From assembly GCA_017466885.1 (NCBI GenBank), contig JAFTTH010000009.1, forward strand, positions 146,798 through 210,797: a DNA stretch of 64,000 bases, given 5' to 3'. Of this stretch, positions 49,097-57,711 are shown one piece after another. This DNA is from Oscillospiraceae bacterium. GTDB taxonomy: Bacteria; Bacillota; Clostridia; Oscillospirales; Ruminococcaceae. A program made the position numbers and the translations under genes. The notes under the pieces were generated by a model, which was not told the origin of the DNA, ran no database searches, and saw only the letters and a program-made list of their open reading frames with translations. The first letter of the stretch is position 1. Every line of letters starts with the position of its first letter.

Positions 49097-50851
49097 TTAG
49101 AAGCGATTCCGCTCCACATAGTGGGTATGGAAGGCCTCGTGAGCCTTATGGCCACCGATCTCACCGTAGTACTCCTCGTAGATCTTCTTGATGGTGGGGT
49201 TCTCGTGAGACTTGCGGATGGGCAGGCTCTCGTCCTCAGCGTAAAGCGCTGCGGCACGGATTCCACGCAGGTCGGTGAAGTTCCGGACGCTTGCGGGCTG
49301 GACAGGCTGTCCGCCGCCATTGACACAACCGCCGGGGCAACCCATAATCTCGATGAAGTGATAGGTTGCTTCGCCGTTCTTGATCTTGGTCAGGAGCTTC
49401 TTGGCGCAGGAGATGCTGGACGCAACTGCAACCTTAACCTCAAGATCGCCAACCTTATAAGAAGCTTCCTTGATACCCTCAATGCCGCGGACATCGGTAA
49501 ACTCAAGAGCCTTCAGCTCATCACCGGTGAGCCACTCAACAGCAGTACGGAGAGCAGCCTCCATAACACCGCCGGTAGCACCGAAGATGACCGCCGCACC
49601 GGTGGACTCACCGAGAGGAGCATCAAACTCTTCGTCAGGCAGCTCATTAAAGCGGATACCGGCACGATCGATCAGGCGGGCAAGCTCACGGGTGGTCAGT
49701 GCAACGTCCACATCGGGAACGCCGGCAGCGGCCTCACCGTCTCTGCCAACCTCGAACTTCTTGGCAGTACAGGGCATAACGCTGACAACAATGATATCAG
49801 CAGGATCAATACCCATCTTATCAGCGTAATAGGTCTTGGCAAGAGCGCCAAACATCTGCTGAGGAGACTTACAGGTAGAGAGGTTGGGAATGAACTCGGG
49901 CATATAATGCTCGCAGTACTTGACCCATCCGGGGCTGCAGGAGGTAATCATCGGCAGCACGCCGCCATTCTTCACTCTCTGGAGCAGCTCATTGGCTTCC
50001 TCAACGATGGTCAGGTCAGCAGCAAGGTCGGTATCAAACACACCGGCAAAGCCCAGACGGCGGAGAGCCGCAACCATCTTGCCCTTCACGTTGGTGCCAA
50101 CGGGGTTGCCGAAGCACTCGCCCAGGGTCACACGGATGGAAGGAGCGGTGTTAACGATAACATGCTTGGAGGGATCAGCCAGGTAATCCATAACCTCATC
50201 GATCTGATCCTTCTCGTACAGAGCACCGGTGGGGCAGGCAACGATACACTGACCGCAGGAAATGCAGGCGATCTCGCCCAGGTCCTTCTCAAATGCGCAG
50301 CCAATGTGGGTTGCAAATCCACGGTCATTTGCACCGATTACACCGATATCCTGGATCTTTGCGCAGGTAGCGGAGCAACGGCGGCAGAGGATACATTTAT
50401 TGTTATCCCGGACCATATGAGCGGCAGTCGCATCGACATCATATTCGGTACGATCACCGGCAAAGCGGTTGGCATCGTCAATTCCGTAGTCCTTGCAGAG
50501 CTTCTGCAGTTCGCAATCGCCGCTGCGGACACAGGTCAGACACTTCTTATCATGGGTGGAAAGGATCAGCTCCAGAGTGGTTCTCCGGGAAGCGATCACC
50601 TTCGGTGTGTTGGTAAACACCTGCATACCCTCGCTGACGGGGTAAACACAAGCGGTAACAAGGCGCTTGGGACGGGGTCCCTCCGCAACCTCAACCATAC
50701 AGATCCGGCAAGCACCGATCTCGTTGATCTCTTTCAAATAGCAGAGAGTCGGGATCTCAATGCCAACCTGACGCGCAGCCTCAAGGACAGTGAAGTTTTT
50801 GGGGACACTGTAGCTGACGCCATTGATAAAAATATTCACATTTTCCATCAT
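49097..50851 (-). CDS. hndD: [FeFe]-hydrogenase catalytic subunit (HndD/HydA type)
   Basis: A 584-residue hydrogenase with the full set of clusters. An N-terminal [2Fe-2S] ferredoxin domain (IPTLCYLKEINEIGACRICM) is followed by a His-Cys4-type cluster region (HDKKCLTCVRSGDCELQKLC) and two [4Fe-4S] motifs (CILCRRCSATC; CISCGQCIVACPTGAL). The H-cluster carries L1 TSCSPGW, L2 VSVMPCTAKKFE and L3 EIMGCPGGCVNGGGQP. The small iron-hydrogenase tail is at the C-terminus. It reversibly makes H2. With the NuoE/NuoF-like subunits it should form an NAD(P)-linked, probably electron-bifurcating complex. Confidence 0.95.
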   Translation of the reverse strand: MMENVNIFINGVSYSVPKNFTVLEAARQVGIEIPTLCYLKEINEIGACRICMVEVAEGPRPKRLVTACVYPVSEGMQVFTNTPKVIASRRTTLELILSTHDKKCLTCVRSGDCELQKLCKDYGIDDANRFAGDRTEYDVDATAAHMVRDNNKCILCRRCSATCAKIQDIGVIGANDRGFATHIGCAFEKDLGEIACISCGQCIVACPTGALYEKDQIDEVMDYLADPSKHVIVNTAPSIRVTLGECFGNPVGTNVKGKMVAALRRLGFAGVFDTDLAADLTIVEEANELLQRVKNGGVLPMITSCSPGWVKYCEHYMPEFIPNLSTCKSPQQMFGALAKTYYADKMGIDPADIIVVSVMPCTAKKFEVGRDGEAAAGVPDVDVALTTRELARLIDRAGIRFNELPDEEFDAPLGESTGAAVIFGATGGVMEAALRTAVEWLTGDELKALEFTDVRGIEGIKEASYKVGDLEVKVAVASSISCAKKLLTKIKNGEATYHFIEIMGCPGGCVNGGGQPVQPASVRNFTDLRGIRAAALYAEDESLPIRKSHENPTIKKIYEEYYGEIGGHKAHEAFHTHYVERNRF

Positions 50852-50865
50852 CTGCAACTCCCTTC

Positions 50866-52659
50866 TTATTTCTTCACCACTGCGCCGAACTTACACTTCT
50901 CCATGCAGACACCGCACTTAATGCACTTGGTGGTATCAATGGTATGAAGCTCTTTCACCTTGCCCTCGATTGCTCCCACGGGGCAGTTTCTGGCGCAGAG
51001 GGTACAACCCTTACACTTATCTGCATCGATGGAGTAGGACAGGAGGTCTTTACAAACGCCGGCGGGGCATTTCTTATCCACAACGTGGGCAACATACTCA
51101 TCCCGGAAGTACCGGAGGGTAGACAGAACCGGGTTAGGAGCAGTCTGGCCCAGACCGCAGAGAGAGTTGGCCTTGATATAGTAGCAAAGCTCTTCCATCT
51201 TATCGAGGTCAGCAAGCTCACCGTTTCCGCTGGTGATCTTATTGAGCAGCTCGAGGAGGCGCTTGGTACCAACGCGGCAAGGAGTACATTTACCGCAGGA
51301 CTCGTCCACGGTGAACTCCAGGAAGAACTTCGCGATATCAACCATACAGGTATCCTCGTCCATAACGATCAGACCGCCGGAACCCATCATAGAACCGATG
51401 GCAATGAGGTTATCATAATCCATCGGGGTGTCAATCAGGGAAGCAGGGATACAACCGCCACTGGGACCACCGGTCTGGGCAGCCTTGAACTTCTTACCGT
51501 TGGGGATACCGCCACCGATCTCCTCGATGACCTCCCGGAGGGTGGTGCCCATGGGGATCTCAACAAGGCCGGTATGCTTGATCTTGCCGCCGAGGGCGAA
51601 GACCTTGGTACCCTTGGACTTCTCGGTACCCATACCGGAGAACCAATCAGAGCCCTTAAGGATGATCTGGGGAATGTTAGCATAGGTCTCAACGTTATTG
51701 AGGATGGTGGGTTTGCCGAACAGACCCTTCTGCGCAGGGAACGGAGGACGGGGTCTGGGCTCACCGCGGTGACCCTCGATAGAGGTCATCAGAGCAGTTT
51801 CCTCACCGCAAACGAACGCACCGGCGCCGAGACGGAGATCAATATCGAAGCAGAAATCGGTACCGAAGATATTTTTGCCCAGCAGACCGTACTCACGGGC
51901 CTGGTCGATCGCGATCTGCAGACGCTTAACAGCGATCGGATACTCAGCACGAACATAAATATAACCCTGGGTTGCGCCGATGGCATAACCTGCAATGGCC
52001 ATAGCCTCAAGGACAACGTGGGGGTCGCCTTCCAGAACGGAACGGTCCATAAAGGCACCGGGGTCACCTTCGTCAGCGTTGCAGCAGACATACTTCTGAT
52101 CTGCATCGTTGGCCCGGGCAAGAGACCATTTTACGCCGGTGGGGAATCCTCCGCCACCTCTACCCCGCAGGCCGGACTGCTTAATGATATCGATAACCTG
52201 CTCAGGAGTATACTCGGTCAAGCACTTGCCCAGAGCCTGGTATCCGTCATAAGCGATGTACTCATCGATATTTTCGGGGTTGATCACGCCGCAGTTGCGG
52301 AGTGCAACACGGAGCTGCTTCTTATAGAAGTCAGTCTCATCCAGGGATTTAACGGCATCGGAATCCTCGATAACCGTTTCAGAATAGAGGAGACGTTTTA
52401 CGATACGGCCCTTAAGCAGATGCTCAGAGACGATCTCAGGAATATCTTCCGGCTGAACCATGCTATAGAAGCAGCCTTCGGGATAAACGATCATAATAGG
52501 ACCAAGGGCACAAAGACCGAAGCAACCGGTTCTGATAACCTTGACTTCCTCTACAAGACCGTTCTTTTGAATCTCGGACTCAAGTGCTGCGATGATCTTC
52601 TCGCTGCCGGAGGAGGTACAACCGGTTCCGCCGCAGACGAGGACGTGTGAACGATACAT
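50866..52659 (-). CDS. hndC: NuoF-like NAD(P)-binding subunit of the hydrogenase (HndC/HydB type)
   Basis: A 597-residue subunit. It has an N-terminal thioredoxin-like [2Fe-2S] domain (LVCGGTGCTSSGSEKI; TGCFGLCALGP). The NuoF core has an FMN/NAD site (GLRGRGGGGFPTGVKWSLAR; CNADEGDPGAFMDRSVLEGD) and a conserved CGEETALMTSIEGHRGEPR. A [4Fe-4S] motif follows (ESCGKCTPCRVGTKRLLELL), then a C-terminal 2x[4Fe-4S] ferredoxin domain (CKGCTLCARNCPVGAIEG; CIKCGVCMEKCKFGAV). It oxidises NAD(P)H and passes electrons to the hydrogenase. It is 14 bases upstream of hndD. Confidence 0.95.
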   Translation of the reverse strand: MYRSHVLVCGGTGCTSSGSEKIIAALESEIQKNGLVEEVKVIRTGCFGLCALGPIMIVYPEGCFYSMVQPEDIPEIVSEHLLKGRIVKRLLYSETVIEDSDAVKSLDETDFYKKQLRVALRNCGVINPENIDEYIAYDGYQALGKCLTEYTPEQVIDIIKQSGLRGRGGGGFPTGVKWSLARANDADQKYVCCNADEGDPGAFMDRSVLEGDPHVVLEAMAIAGYAIGATQGYIYVRAEYPIAVKRLQIAIDQAREYGLLGKNIFGTDFCFDIDLRLGAGAFVCGEETALMTSIEGHRGEPRPRPPFPAQKGLFGKPTILNNVETYANIPQIILKGSDWFSGMGTEKSKGTKVFALGGKIKHTGLVEIPMGTTLREVIEEIGGGIPNGKKFKAAQTGGPSGGCIPASLIDTPMDYDNLIAIGSMMGSGGLIVMDEDTCMVDIAKFFLEFTVDESCGKCTPCRVGTKRLLELLNKITSGNGELADLDKMEELCYYIKANSLCGLGQTAPNPVLSTLRYFRDEYVAHVVDKKCPAGVCKDLLSYSIDADKCKGCTLCARNCPVGAIEGKVKELHTIDTTKCIKCGVCMEKCKFGAVVKK

Positions 52660-52683
52660 CTATCTACCAATCCTTTCTTTGCT

Positions 52684-53052
52684 TTATACGTTTGCGCCAA
52701 TGGTGTACTCAGTCACGACTTTACCGTTGACCAGGTGATCGCAGACGACCTTCACGGCCTTCTCAGCATCCATCTTAACGTAGGTGGTTTTTGTTCCGTC
52801 CGGAGCATAAACCTCAACAACCGGCTCAAACTGGCAGATGCCGATGCATCCGGTCTGAGCGATGGTCACGTTCGAGATATTCCGCTTCTCGATCTCATTG
52901 GTGAAAGCAGCCAGAACAGGACGGGCACCGGCCGCGATTCCGCAGGTTGCCATACCGACAACAACGCGGGTATTGTTGCTATCATCTTCACGGACACCGA
53001 CTTTGTTTTTCATCTGGTCGCGAAGCGCCTTCAGTTCCTCAAGACTTTTCAT
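52684..53052 (-). CDS. hndB: Thioredoxin-like [2Fe-2S] ferredoxin subunit (HndB type)
   Basis: A 122-residue small subunit. It has a thioredoxin-like [2Fe-2S] fold with cysteines in VVVGMATCGIAAGARPVL and IAQTGCIGICQFEPVVEVY. The start is the ATG at 53052 (GGGAGATTCACCA upstream). The few upstream codons from 53070 only overlap the previous gene. It resembles HndB of the NADP-reducing hydrogenase and should relay electrons within the complex. It sits between the ATPase and NuoF-like genes. Confidence 0.85.
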   Translation of the reverse strand: MKSLEELKALRDQMKNKVGVREDDSNNTRVVVGMATCGIAAGARPVLAAFTNEIEKRNISNVTIAQTGCIGICQFEPVVEVYAPDGTKTTYVKMDAEKAVKVVCDHLVNGKVVTEYTIGANV

Positions 53053-53066
53053 TGGTGAATCTCCCT

Positions 53067-53630
53067 TCATTCTTCGGCGACAGCCGTTTCGCCAGTCGCC
53101 TTCATATTTTCTGTAATAAATTCTCTGATAAAGCTCCGAACCTGCGGTTCCGCCAGGGAAACATCCCCGAGGATCTCCCGGAACTCCCGGGTATCTGCCT
53201 CGAAAAGTGCCTCGCCGAACCCATACCGATAAATAAAATCAATATCCGGGTTGCAGCCGATCAGAGAAACCATCGTTTCCGCCATATCCCCTAAGGGCAT
53301 GCGGTCGATGCTGGAGCGGACGAATACCGCTTTTGTTTCGGTCCCCTTCCCCACCTCGGAGGTGATGGAAAAGCTTCCGCCGGTCAGCTCTGCTGCCAGC
53401 TTAAAGAAGGGAACGCCCAAACCCACCTTGCGGGTTTTCCGGGTAGTATAGAATGGATCGGTCACCTGCCGGACCTGCTCTTCCGTCATCCCGCAGCCGT
53501 TATCACGGATCAGGATGGTCAGAAGATCGGCCTTCGGATCCTCCCAAACCTCCACCTCAATCAGGGACGCTCCTGCCGAAACGGAATTTTCCGCTACGTC
53601 CAGAACGTTCAGGGAAAGCTCCTGCATCAT
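53067..53630 (-). CDS. Histidine-kinase-like ATPase domain protein in the hydrogenase operon
   Basis: A 187-residue protein with a GHKL ATPase fold. The N box is NVLDVAENSVSAGASLIEVE, the G1 box ILIRDNGCGMTEEQV, then DPFYTTRKTRKVGLGVPFFK (F/G2 boxes). No histidine phosphoacceptor domain, receiver or membrane segment is present. It lies inside the hydrogenase operon between the nuoE- and hndB-like genes. A similarly placed ATPase occurs in other Clostridial hydrogenase clusters, to my knowledge. The role could be regulation or assembly; this is not established. Confidence 0.8.
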   Translation of the reverse strand: MMQELSLNVLDVAENSVSAGASLIEVEVWEDPKADLLTILIRDNGCGMTEEQVRQVTDPFYTTRKTRKVGLGVPFFKLAAELTGGSFSITSEVGKGTETKAVFVRSSIDRMPLGDMAETMVSLIGCNPDIDFIYRYGFGEALFEADTREFREILGDVSLAEPQVRSFIREFITENMKATGETAVAEE

Positions 53631-53666
53631 AAAAGATTGCCCTCCCTATTGCAGGGTATGTACCCC

Positions 53667-54164
53667 TTAGTCAGCATATTTTGCCAGGATCTTCTCAACA
53701 TCGTCGGGAACAAGGCGGCCGTAAACATCATCGTTGATGGTGATAACCGGAGCAAGTCCGCAAGCGCCGATGCAGCGGCATGCCTCCAGAGAGAACTTTC
53801 CGTCAGGAGTGCATTCGCCGTTTCCGATTCCCAATGCGCGGCTCAGACGATCAAAGATATCGCCCGATCCCTTAACATAGCAGGCAGTACCAAGACATAC
53901 AGAGATCTTATACTTGCCCTTGGGATTCAGAGTGAACTGGGAATAGAAGGTCGCTACGCCGTAGATCTCCTCAAGAGGAACATCCATTCCGCGGGCGATC
54001 ATTTCCTGCACTTCCAGAGGCAGGTAACCGTAGATCTCCTGCGCCTCCTGAAGCACCGGCATCAAGGCGCCTCTTTCGTTCTTGTGCGCTTCGATGACCT
54101 TCTGAAGCGCCTGCTCCTGTTCCGGGGTGCCGTTGAACGGAACGCTGGTTTTCTTATTCGTCAT
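53667..54164 (-). CDS. hndA: NuoE-like [2Fe-2S] subunit of the hydrogenase (HndA type)
   Basis: A 165-residue subunit. A helical N-terminal region is followed by a thioredoxin-like [2Fe-2S] domain with ligands in ISVCLGTACYVKGSGD (C-x4-C) and CRCIGACGLAPVITIND (C-x3-C). The motif GVATFYSQFTLNPKGKY is typical of the NuoE family. It works with the NuoF-like subunit in NAD(P)H oxidation. It is the first gene of the operon, with an extended -10 promoter upstream. Confidence 0.93.
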   Translation of the reverse strand: MTNKKTSVPFNGTPEQEQALQKVIEAHKNERGALMPVLQEAQEIYGYLPLEVQEMIARGMDVPLEEIYGVATFYSQFTLNPKGKYKISVCLGTACYVKGSGDIFDRLSRALGIGNGECTPDGKFSLEACRCIGACGLAPVITINDDVYGRLVPDDVEKILAKYAD

Positions 54165-54239
54165 TCCAATAAAACCTCCCTTTCTGCGACCGGTAAGATT
54201 GTAGATTTTTTCACAATCAGGTCCGGTACATCACGAAAC

Positions 54240-54248
54240 ATTATACCA
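54240..54248 (-). promoter_or_regulatory. Extended -10 promoter of the hydrogenase operon
   Basis: Minus strand TGGTATAAT (54248-54240) with a poor -35 (TAGATT at 17 bases). It lies about 75 bases before hndA. Plus-strand sequence 54250-54390 shows no gene. Confidence 0.55.
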
Positions 54249-54397
54249 AATCTGAAGAAAAAAATCTACTGTTTTTTTATGTTTATTTTTTCTTTGTCAT
54301 TTTTTGGCGAAAAGGCAGTCTGAAACCGCCCGTTCTTATGCGTTATTTTGAATGAGAAAATATTCTTTCCTTCTTCTGACCCATAAACCTTCCGGAA

Positions 54398-54426
54398 TTG
54401 ACAAATATATCCTTTTTGGGTACAAT
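54398..54426 (+). promoter_or_regulatory. Sigma-A promoter of the DUF1653 gene
   Basis: TTGACA (54398-54403), 17-base spacer, TACAAT (54421-54426), 17 bases before the ATG. Confidence 0.85.
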
Positions 54427-54443
54427 AAATCCGAGGTGATTGG

Positions 54444-54662
54444 ATGGAACAGATTCCTGCCGGACGATACCGGCATTTTAAGGGCAAAGAGTATCAGGTG
54501 CTTTTCACAGCCACCCATTCCGAAACAATGGAGCCGATGGTCGTCTACCGCGCACTTTACGGAGAGGGCGGAATTTGGGTCCGACCGGCGGCAATGTGGA
54601 ATGAGCAGGTGGAACATCAGGGGCAGATCCTTCCCCGCTTTACCTATTTGGGTGCGGAGTAA
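54444..54662 (+). CDS. DUF1653 domain protein
   Basis: A 72-residue protein. The pattern IPAGRYRHFKGKEYQVL ... TMEPMVVYRALYGEGGIWVR ... PRFTYLG is the DUF1653 domain, a small beta-rich domain of unknown function found alone or fused to other domains in many bacteria. It has its own promoter and terminator and is cytosolic. The leader is very short, so the ribosome site (GAGGTGATTGG) is just after the start of transcription. Confidence 0.85.
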   Translation: MEQIPAGRYRHFKGKEYQVLFTATHSETMEPMVVYRALYGEGGIWVRPAAMWNEQVEHQGQILPRFTYLGAE

Positions 54663-54667
54663 AAAAG

Positions 54668-54713
54668 AATACGGCAGGTTGGGGCAACTCCCTTTCCTGC
54701 CGTATTTTTATTT
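54668..54713. terminator. Bidirectional terminator after the DUF1653 gene
   Basis: AATACGGCAGG pairs perfectly with CCTGCCGTATT, then TTTATTTTT. It also serves the convergent HAD-IIIA gene. Confidence 0.9.
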
Positions 54714-55232
54714 TTGTTTGCAAAGCCAACAGACTGCATCGTAAAGGTTCTCAGCGATATAATCAGGCGTATATTCGCTCCACTTATTCCGATCGCAACC
54801 CAAAGCCTCCTCCCCCCGTCCGGTCCGGACGAGGATCAGCTTCGTTCCCACCCGGCCACCGGCCACCATGTCGCTCCACCGGTCTCCGATCATATACGCT
54901 TTGGAAAGATCCAGACCGTATTTTTCCTGCGCCTGCAGGATCAGCCCCGATTCAGGCTTCCGGCAATCGCAGTTGTCCTGATTATCATGAGGGCAGATAA
55001 ACCAGTCTGCCGCGCCGATTTCCCGGAATTCCGCGGCAAAATCATAGTCCCCTGCTTTTCCCCTGGCAACGCAGGATTGGTTGGTGACGATAATGGGGAA
55101 AAAGCCATTGGCATTCATCATTTCAAAGGCTTTTTTCGTCCCGGGATAGGGGGAATACTGCCAGGGGAACTCGATGTACCCCTCTCCTCCCATAGTTCCG
55201 TCCCGGTCGATGAGAATCACTGTTTTTTCCAT
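54708..55232 (-). CDS. HAD-IIIA phosphatase (GmhB-like)
   Basis: A 174-residue phosphatase. Motif I is VILIDRDGTMGGEGYI with DxD as DRD. The zinc-binding loop CPHDNQDNCDCRKP shows the CxH(x5)CxC of GmhB, which dephosphorylates heptose bisphosphates. Motif II is IIVTNQSCVARG and motif IV YMIGDRWSDMVAGGRVG. In this Gram-positive setting a different sugar bisphosphate substrate is likely. It starts with a good ribosome site 21 bases after galM. Confidence 0.87.
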   Translation of the reverse strand: MEKTVILIDRDGTMGGEGYIEFPWQYSPYPGTKKAFEMMNANGFFPIIVTNQSCVARGKAGDYDFAAEFREIGAADWFICPHDNQDNCDCRKPESGLILQAQEKYGLDLSKAYMIGDRWSDMVAGGRVGTKLILVRTGRGEEALGCDRNKWSEYTPDYIAENLYDAVCWLCKQK

Positions 55233-55253
55233 ATGAAAGGCTCCCCGGTCAAA

Positions 55254-56288
55254 TCATTTCTCCGGACGGCTAACCCGGTAAGCTGTCTTGGTAGCGAAGG
55301 TCTCTCCCGCCCGCAGGGTTGTGGAGGGGAAGGTGGGCTGGTTGGGAGCATCGGGGAAGAACTGGGTCTCCAGGCAGAAGCCCTGATGTCTTCCCAGGGG
55401 AGCTCCGCCCTTTCCGCATTTCTCATCCAGCATATTGGAAATGTAGAGCTGGACGCCCGGAAGGTCGGTGAAGCACTCCAGCTTCAGTCCCGAAGTCGGG
55501 CAATACGCGATCGCCGCAGTCTTCCAGGAACGGTCGGTCCCGAGGACAAAGTTATGGTCATAGCCGCCACCGGCCAAAATAATCTGTTCATCCCCGGCGG
55601 AAAGATCCCGACCGATGGTCTTGGGGGTACGGAAATCAAACACAGTTCCGTCAACCGGCTTCAGCTCACCGGTGGGAATAAACACGTCACTCATAGGTGT
55701 AAACTGGTTTGCAAAAATCTGCAATTCCGTATCCAGAATGGTACCCTGACCATTGCCGTTGAGGTTGAAATATGAGTGGTTGGTCAGGTTGACAATCGTA
55801 TCCTTATCCGAGATGGCGGTATAAGAAATATTCAGCGTATCCTCGCAGATAGAGTAGGTCACCGTGGTGGTCAACTTGCCGGGATAGCCCTCTTCCCCAT
55901 CCTCAGCAACAATGGTGAACCGGACACCGTCCTCAAGAACTTCACTATCCCACACGCGCTTATCAAAGCCGACCATACCGCCATGAAGGTGGGTACCAGT
56001 TTTGGTCTCGTTTTTTGCAAGAATATACTCTTTGCCGTTGAGGGTGAATTTTCCTTCCGCAATCCGGTTTGCATGCCGACCGATCGAGGCGCCCTGGCAG
56101 GACCCTCCGTTGCGGTAGCCATCCAGGGTATCATATCCCAGAATAACATCCACACCGTCATAAAGGAACGATTGGAGAGTCGCTCCGTATTCAATGACAT
56201 TGACCTCCAAAACATCGTTGGAGAGGGTAAATTTACGGACTTCCTTGCCATCCGGCATAACGCCGAATACTTCCTGCTGAATTTTCAT
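55254..56288 (-). CDS. galM: Aldose 1-epimerase (mutarotase)
   Basis: A 344-residue galactose-mutarotase-like enzyme interconverting alpha and beta sugar anomers. Conserved parts are GASIGRHANRIAEGKFTLNG, TGTHLHGGMVGFDKRVW (catalytic His), VNLTNHSYFNLNGNGQGTI and the catalytic Glu in GFCLETQFFPDAPNQPTFPS. The start is the ATG at 56288 (AAGGAACGATCAGT before it); the longer upstream frame overlaps the ROK gene end. It lies between the ROK regulator and the GmhB-like gene on the same strand. Confidence 0.93.
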   Translation of the reverse strand: MKIQQEVFGVMPDGKEVRKFTLSNDVLEVNVIEYGATLQSFLYDGVDVILGYDTLDGYRNGGSCQGASIGRHANRIAEGKFTLNGKEYILAKNETKTGTHLHGGMVGFDKRVWDSEVLEDGVRFTIVAEDGEEGYPGKLTTTVTYSICEDTLNISYTAISDKDTIVNLTNHSYFNLNGNGQGTILDTELQIFANQFTPMSDVFIPTGELKPVDGTVFDFRTPKTIGRDLSAGDEQIILAGGGYDHNFVLGTDRSWKTAAIAYCPTSGLKLECFTDLPGVQLYISNMLDEKCGKGGAPLGRHQGFCLETQFFPDAPNQPTFPSTTLRAGETFATKTAYRVSRPEK

Positions 56289-56316
56289 ACTGATCGTTCC
56301 TTCCTTATTTGTTGTC

Positions 56317-57570
56317 TTATTTATTTTTTCCTGCTTCTTCTTTTTCCTTGGCAAGCTGCTCCAGCTCTGCCGTGATTTCAATGCCATCGATCACGTGATC
56401 GGCCACCACCAGAGCCGCGCCCTGGGCAGCCGCATCCTTCCCCTGCTCGGAGAAGATCACCTTCGGTGCAATTCCTGTATAAAGATGGGCATTCATCTGC
56501 TCAAAGAGCGCACCAAAGAAGAGCGTCCGGTAGTTTGCCAGCTCGCCGTAAAGCACCACCAGCTCCGGATCCAGCACGTTCATCAGCCCACTCAACGCAA
56601 ACCCAAGGCATTCACCCATCTGCTGGAACAGCTCCATGCAAAGGGCATCCCCCTTTTGGGCGGCCATAGCCAGAGCGCGGTAGCCTTCTGTATTCAGGGT
56701 GCTGATATCCACTATGGTTTTTCTGCCTTGATTGACCTGCTCAACGAACCGACGGACCAAGCCATCGCCTGAGGCAAGCTCCTCCAAACAACCCTTATTA
56801 CCGCAAGTGCAGACCGGGCCATCCTTCCGGACAGACACGTGGCCAAACTCACCGGCTTTCCCGTTTGCGCCCATATGAAGCTGACCGTTGCTCATAATGG
56901 ACATACCGATACCGCCATCCAAACGGAGAAGGATCGCATTCTGAGAAAGGCCCAGGCAAACAGCGCCAAAGGTCCGCTCTGCAATCATCAAGCAATCAGG
57001 ATCGTGCATCAGGTTGGTATAGTGTCCATACCGCTCCTCGATCATTGTTTTCAGCGGGACATTCTTCCAATGACGGACGCGGGGCAGATAAACCGAAACA
57101 CCTTTTTCCACATCCACGAAGCCCTGAACCGCCAGACCGATTCCCAAAAAGCATTTTTCGGGGAATTCCTGCAAAAGAATCTCATCCAGCAAGGAAAAGA
57201 GTGTTTCCATCACGCAGTCATAGTCCAGCCGGGCAAAAAGCCTTGTCCACTCCCGGACGATCCGGCCCTTCAGGTCGGTCACAACACCGCTGAGTGCGGA
57301 TGTATTCAGGTCGATTCCCACCAGATAAAAATCATTTCCGTTAATATCCAGCTCGGCAGGCTTTCTGCCAACACTGGTGATCTGCTTTCCGCAGAGAACA
57401 ACGTACCCTCTCTCCTGCAATTCCCCCGTCAGGGAAGAAACCGCACCCCAGCTCAAGCCGGTCAGGTGCTGGAGATCTCTCTTTGCGATGGGCCCGTTTT
57501 GCTTGATCGCGTACAAAAGGGTTCTGACGTTATTATCCTTAATCTGGGAACTGTTGCGCGGACTTGTCAT
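56317..57570 (-). CDS. ROK-family transcriptional regulator (XylR/NagC type)
   Basis: A 417-residue regulator. An N-terminal winged helix-turn-helix (KRDLQHLTGLSWGAVSSLTG) is followed by a ROK sugar-kinase-like domain with GIDLNTSALSGVVTDLKGRI and the zinc motif CTCGNKGCLEELASG. Such proteins bind a sugar and release their operator. The start is the ATG at 57570, 7 bases after GGAGG; upstream in-frame codons would overlap the operator. An inverted repeat between promoter and start suggests autoregulation. The next genes suggest a sugar regulon. Confidence 0.9.
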   Translation of the reverse strand: MTSPRNSSQIKDNNVRTLLYAIKQNGPIAKRDLQHLTGLSWGAVSSLTGELQERGYVVLCGKQITSVGRKPAELDINGNDFYLVGIDLNTSALSGVVTDLKGRIVREWTRLFARLDYDCVMETLFSLLDEILLQEFPEKCFLGIGLAVQGFVDVEKGVSVYLPRVRHWKNVPLKTMIEERYGHYTNLMHDPDCLMIAERTFGAVCLGLSQNAILLRLDGGIGMSIMSNGQLHMGANGKAGEFGHVSVRKDGPVCTCGNKGCLEELASGDGLVRRFVEQVNQGRKTIVDISTLNTEGYRALAMAAQKGDALCMELFQQMGECLGFALSGLMNVLDPELVVLYGELANYRTLFFGALFEQMNAHLYTGIAPKVIFSEQGKDAAAQGAALVVADHVIDGIEITAELEQLAKEKEEAGKNK

Positions 57571-57614
57571 TTTTGCATCCTCCATCTTGGGCAGGCAAAA
57601 TATCTTTTTCATGA

Positions 57615-57632
57615 TCATTTGTGATCAAATGA
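57615..57632. promoter_or_regulatory. ROK operator candidate
   Basis: TCATTTG-TGAT-CAAATGA: perfect 7-bp arms with a 4-base spacer, about 13-30 bases after the predicted start of transcription of the ROK gene. Confidence 0.6.
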
Positions 57633-57651
57633 CCAAATATACCCATTAAAA

Positions 57652-57680
57652 ATTATAGCGCAATCAATCAAAATGGTCAA
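57652..57680 (-). promoter_or_regulatory. Sigma-A promoter of the ROK gene
   Basis: Minus strand TTGACC (57680-57675), 17-base spacer, TATAAT (57657-57652). Confidence 0.85.
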
Positions 57681-57711
57681 GATAATTTTTTCATCATCCG
57701 ATCCAACCATA

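Noticed and set aside
49121..52650. Two plus-strand open frames of about 600 codons opposite hndD and hndC
   Set aside because: They are shadows of conserved Fe-S proteins; the translations are low-complexity and match no domain, whereas the minus strand shows every cluster motif.
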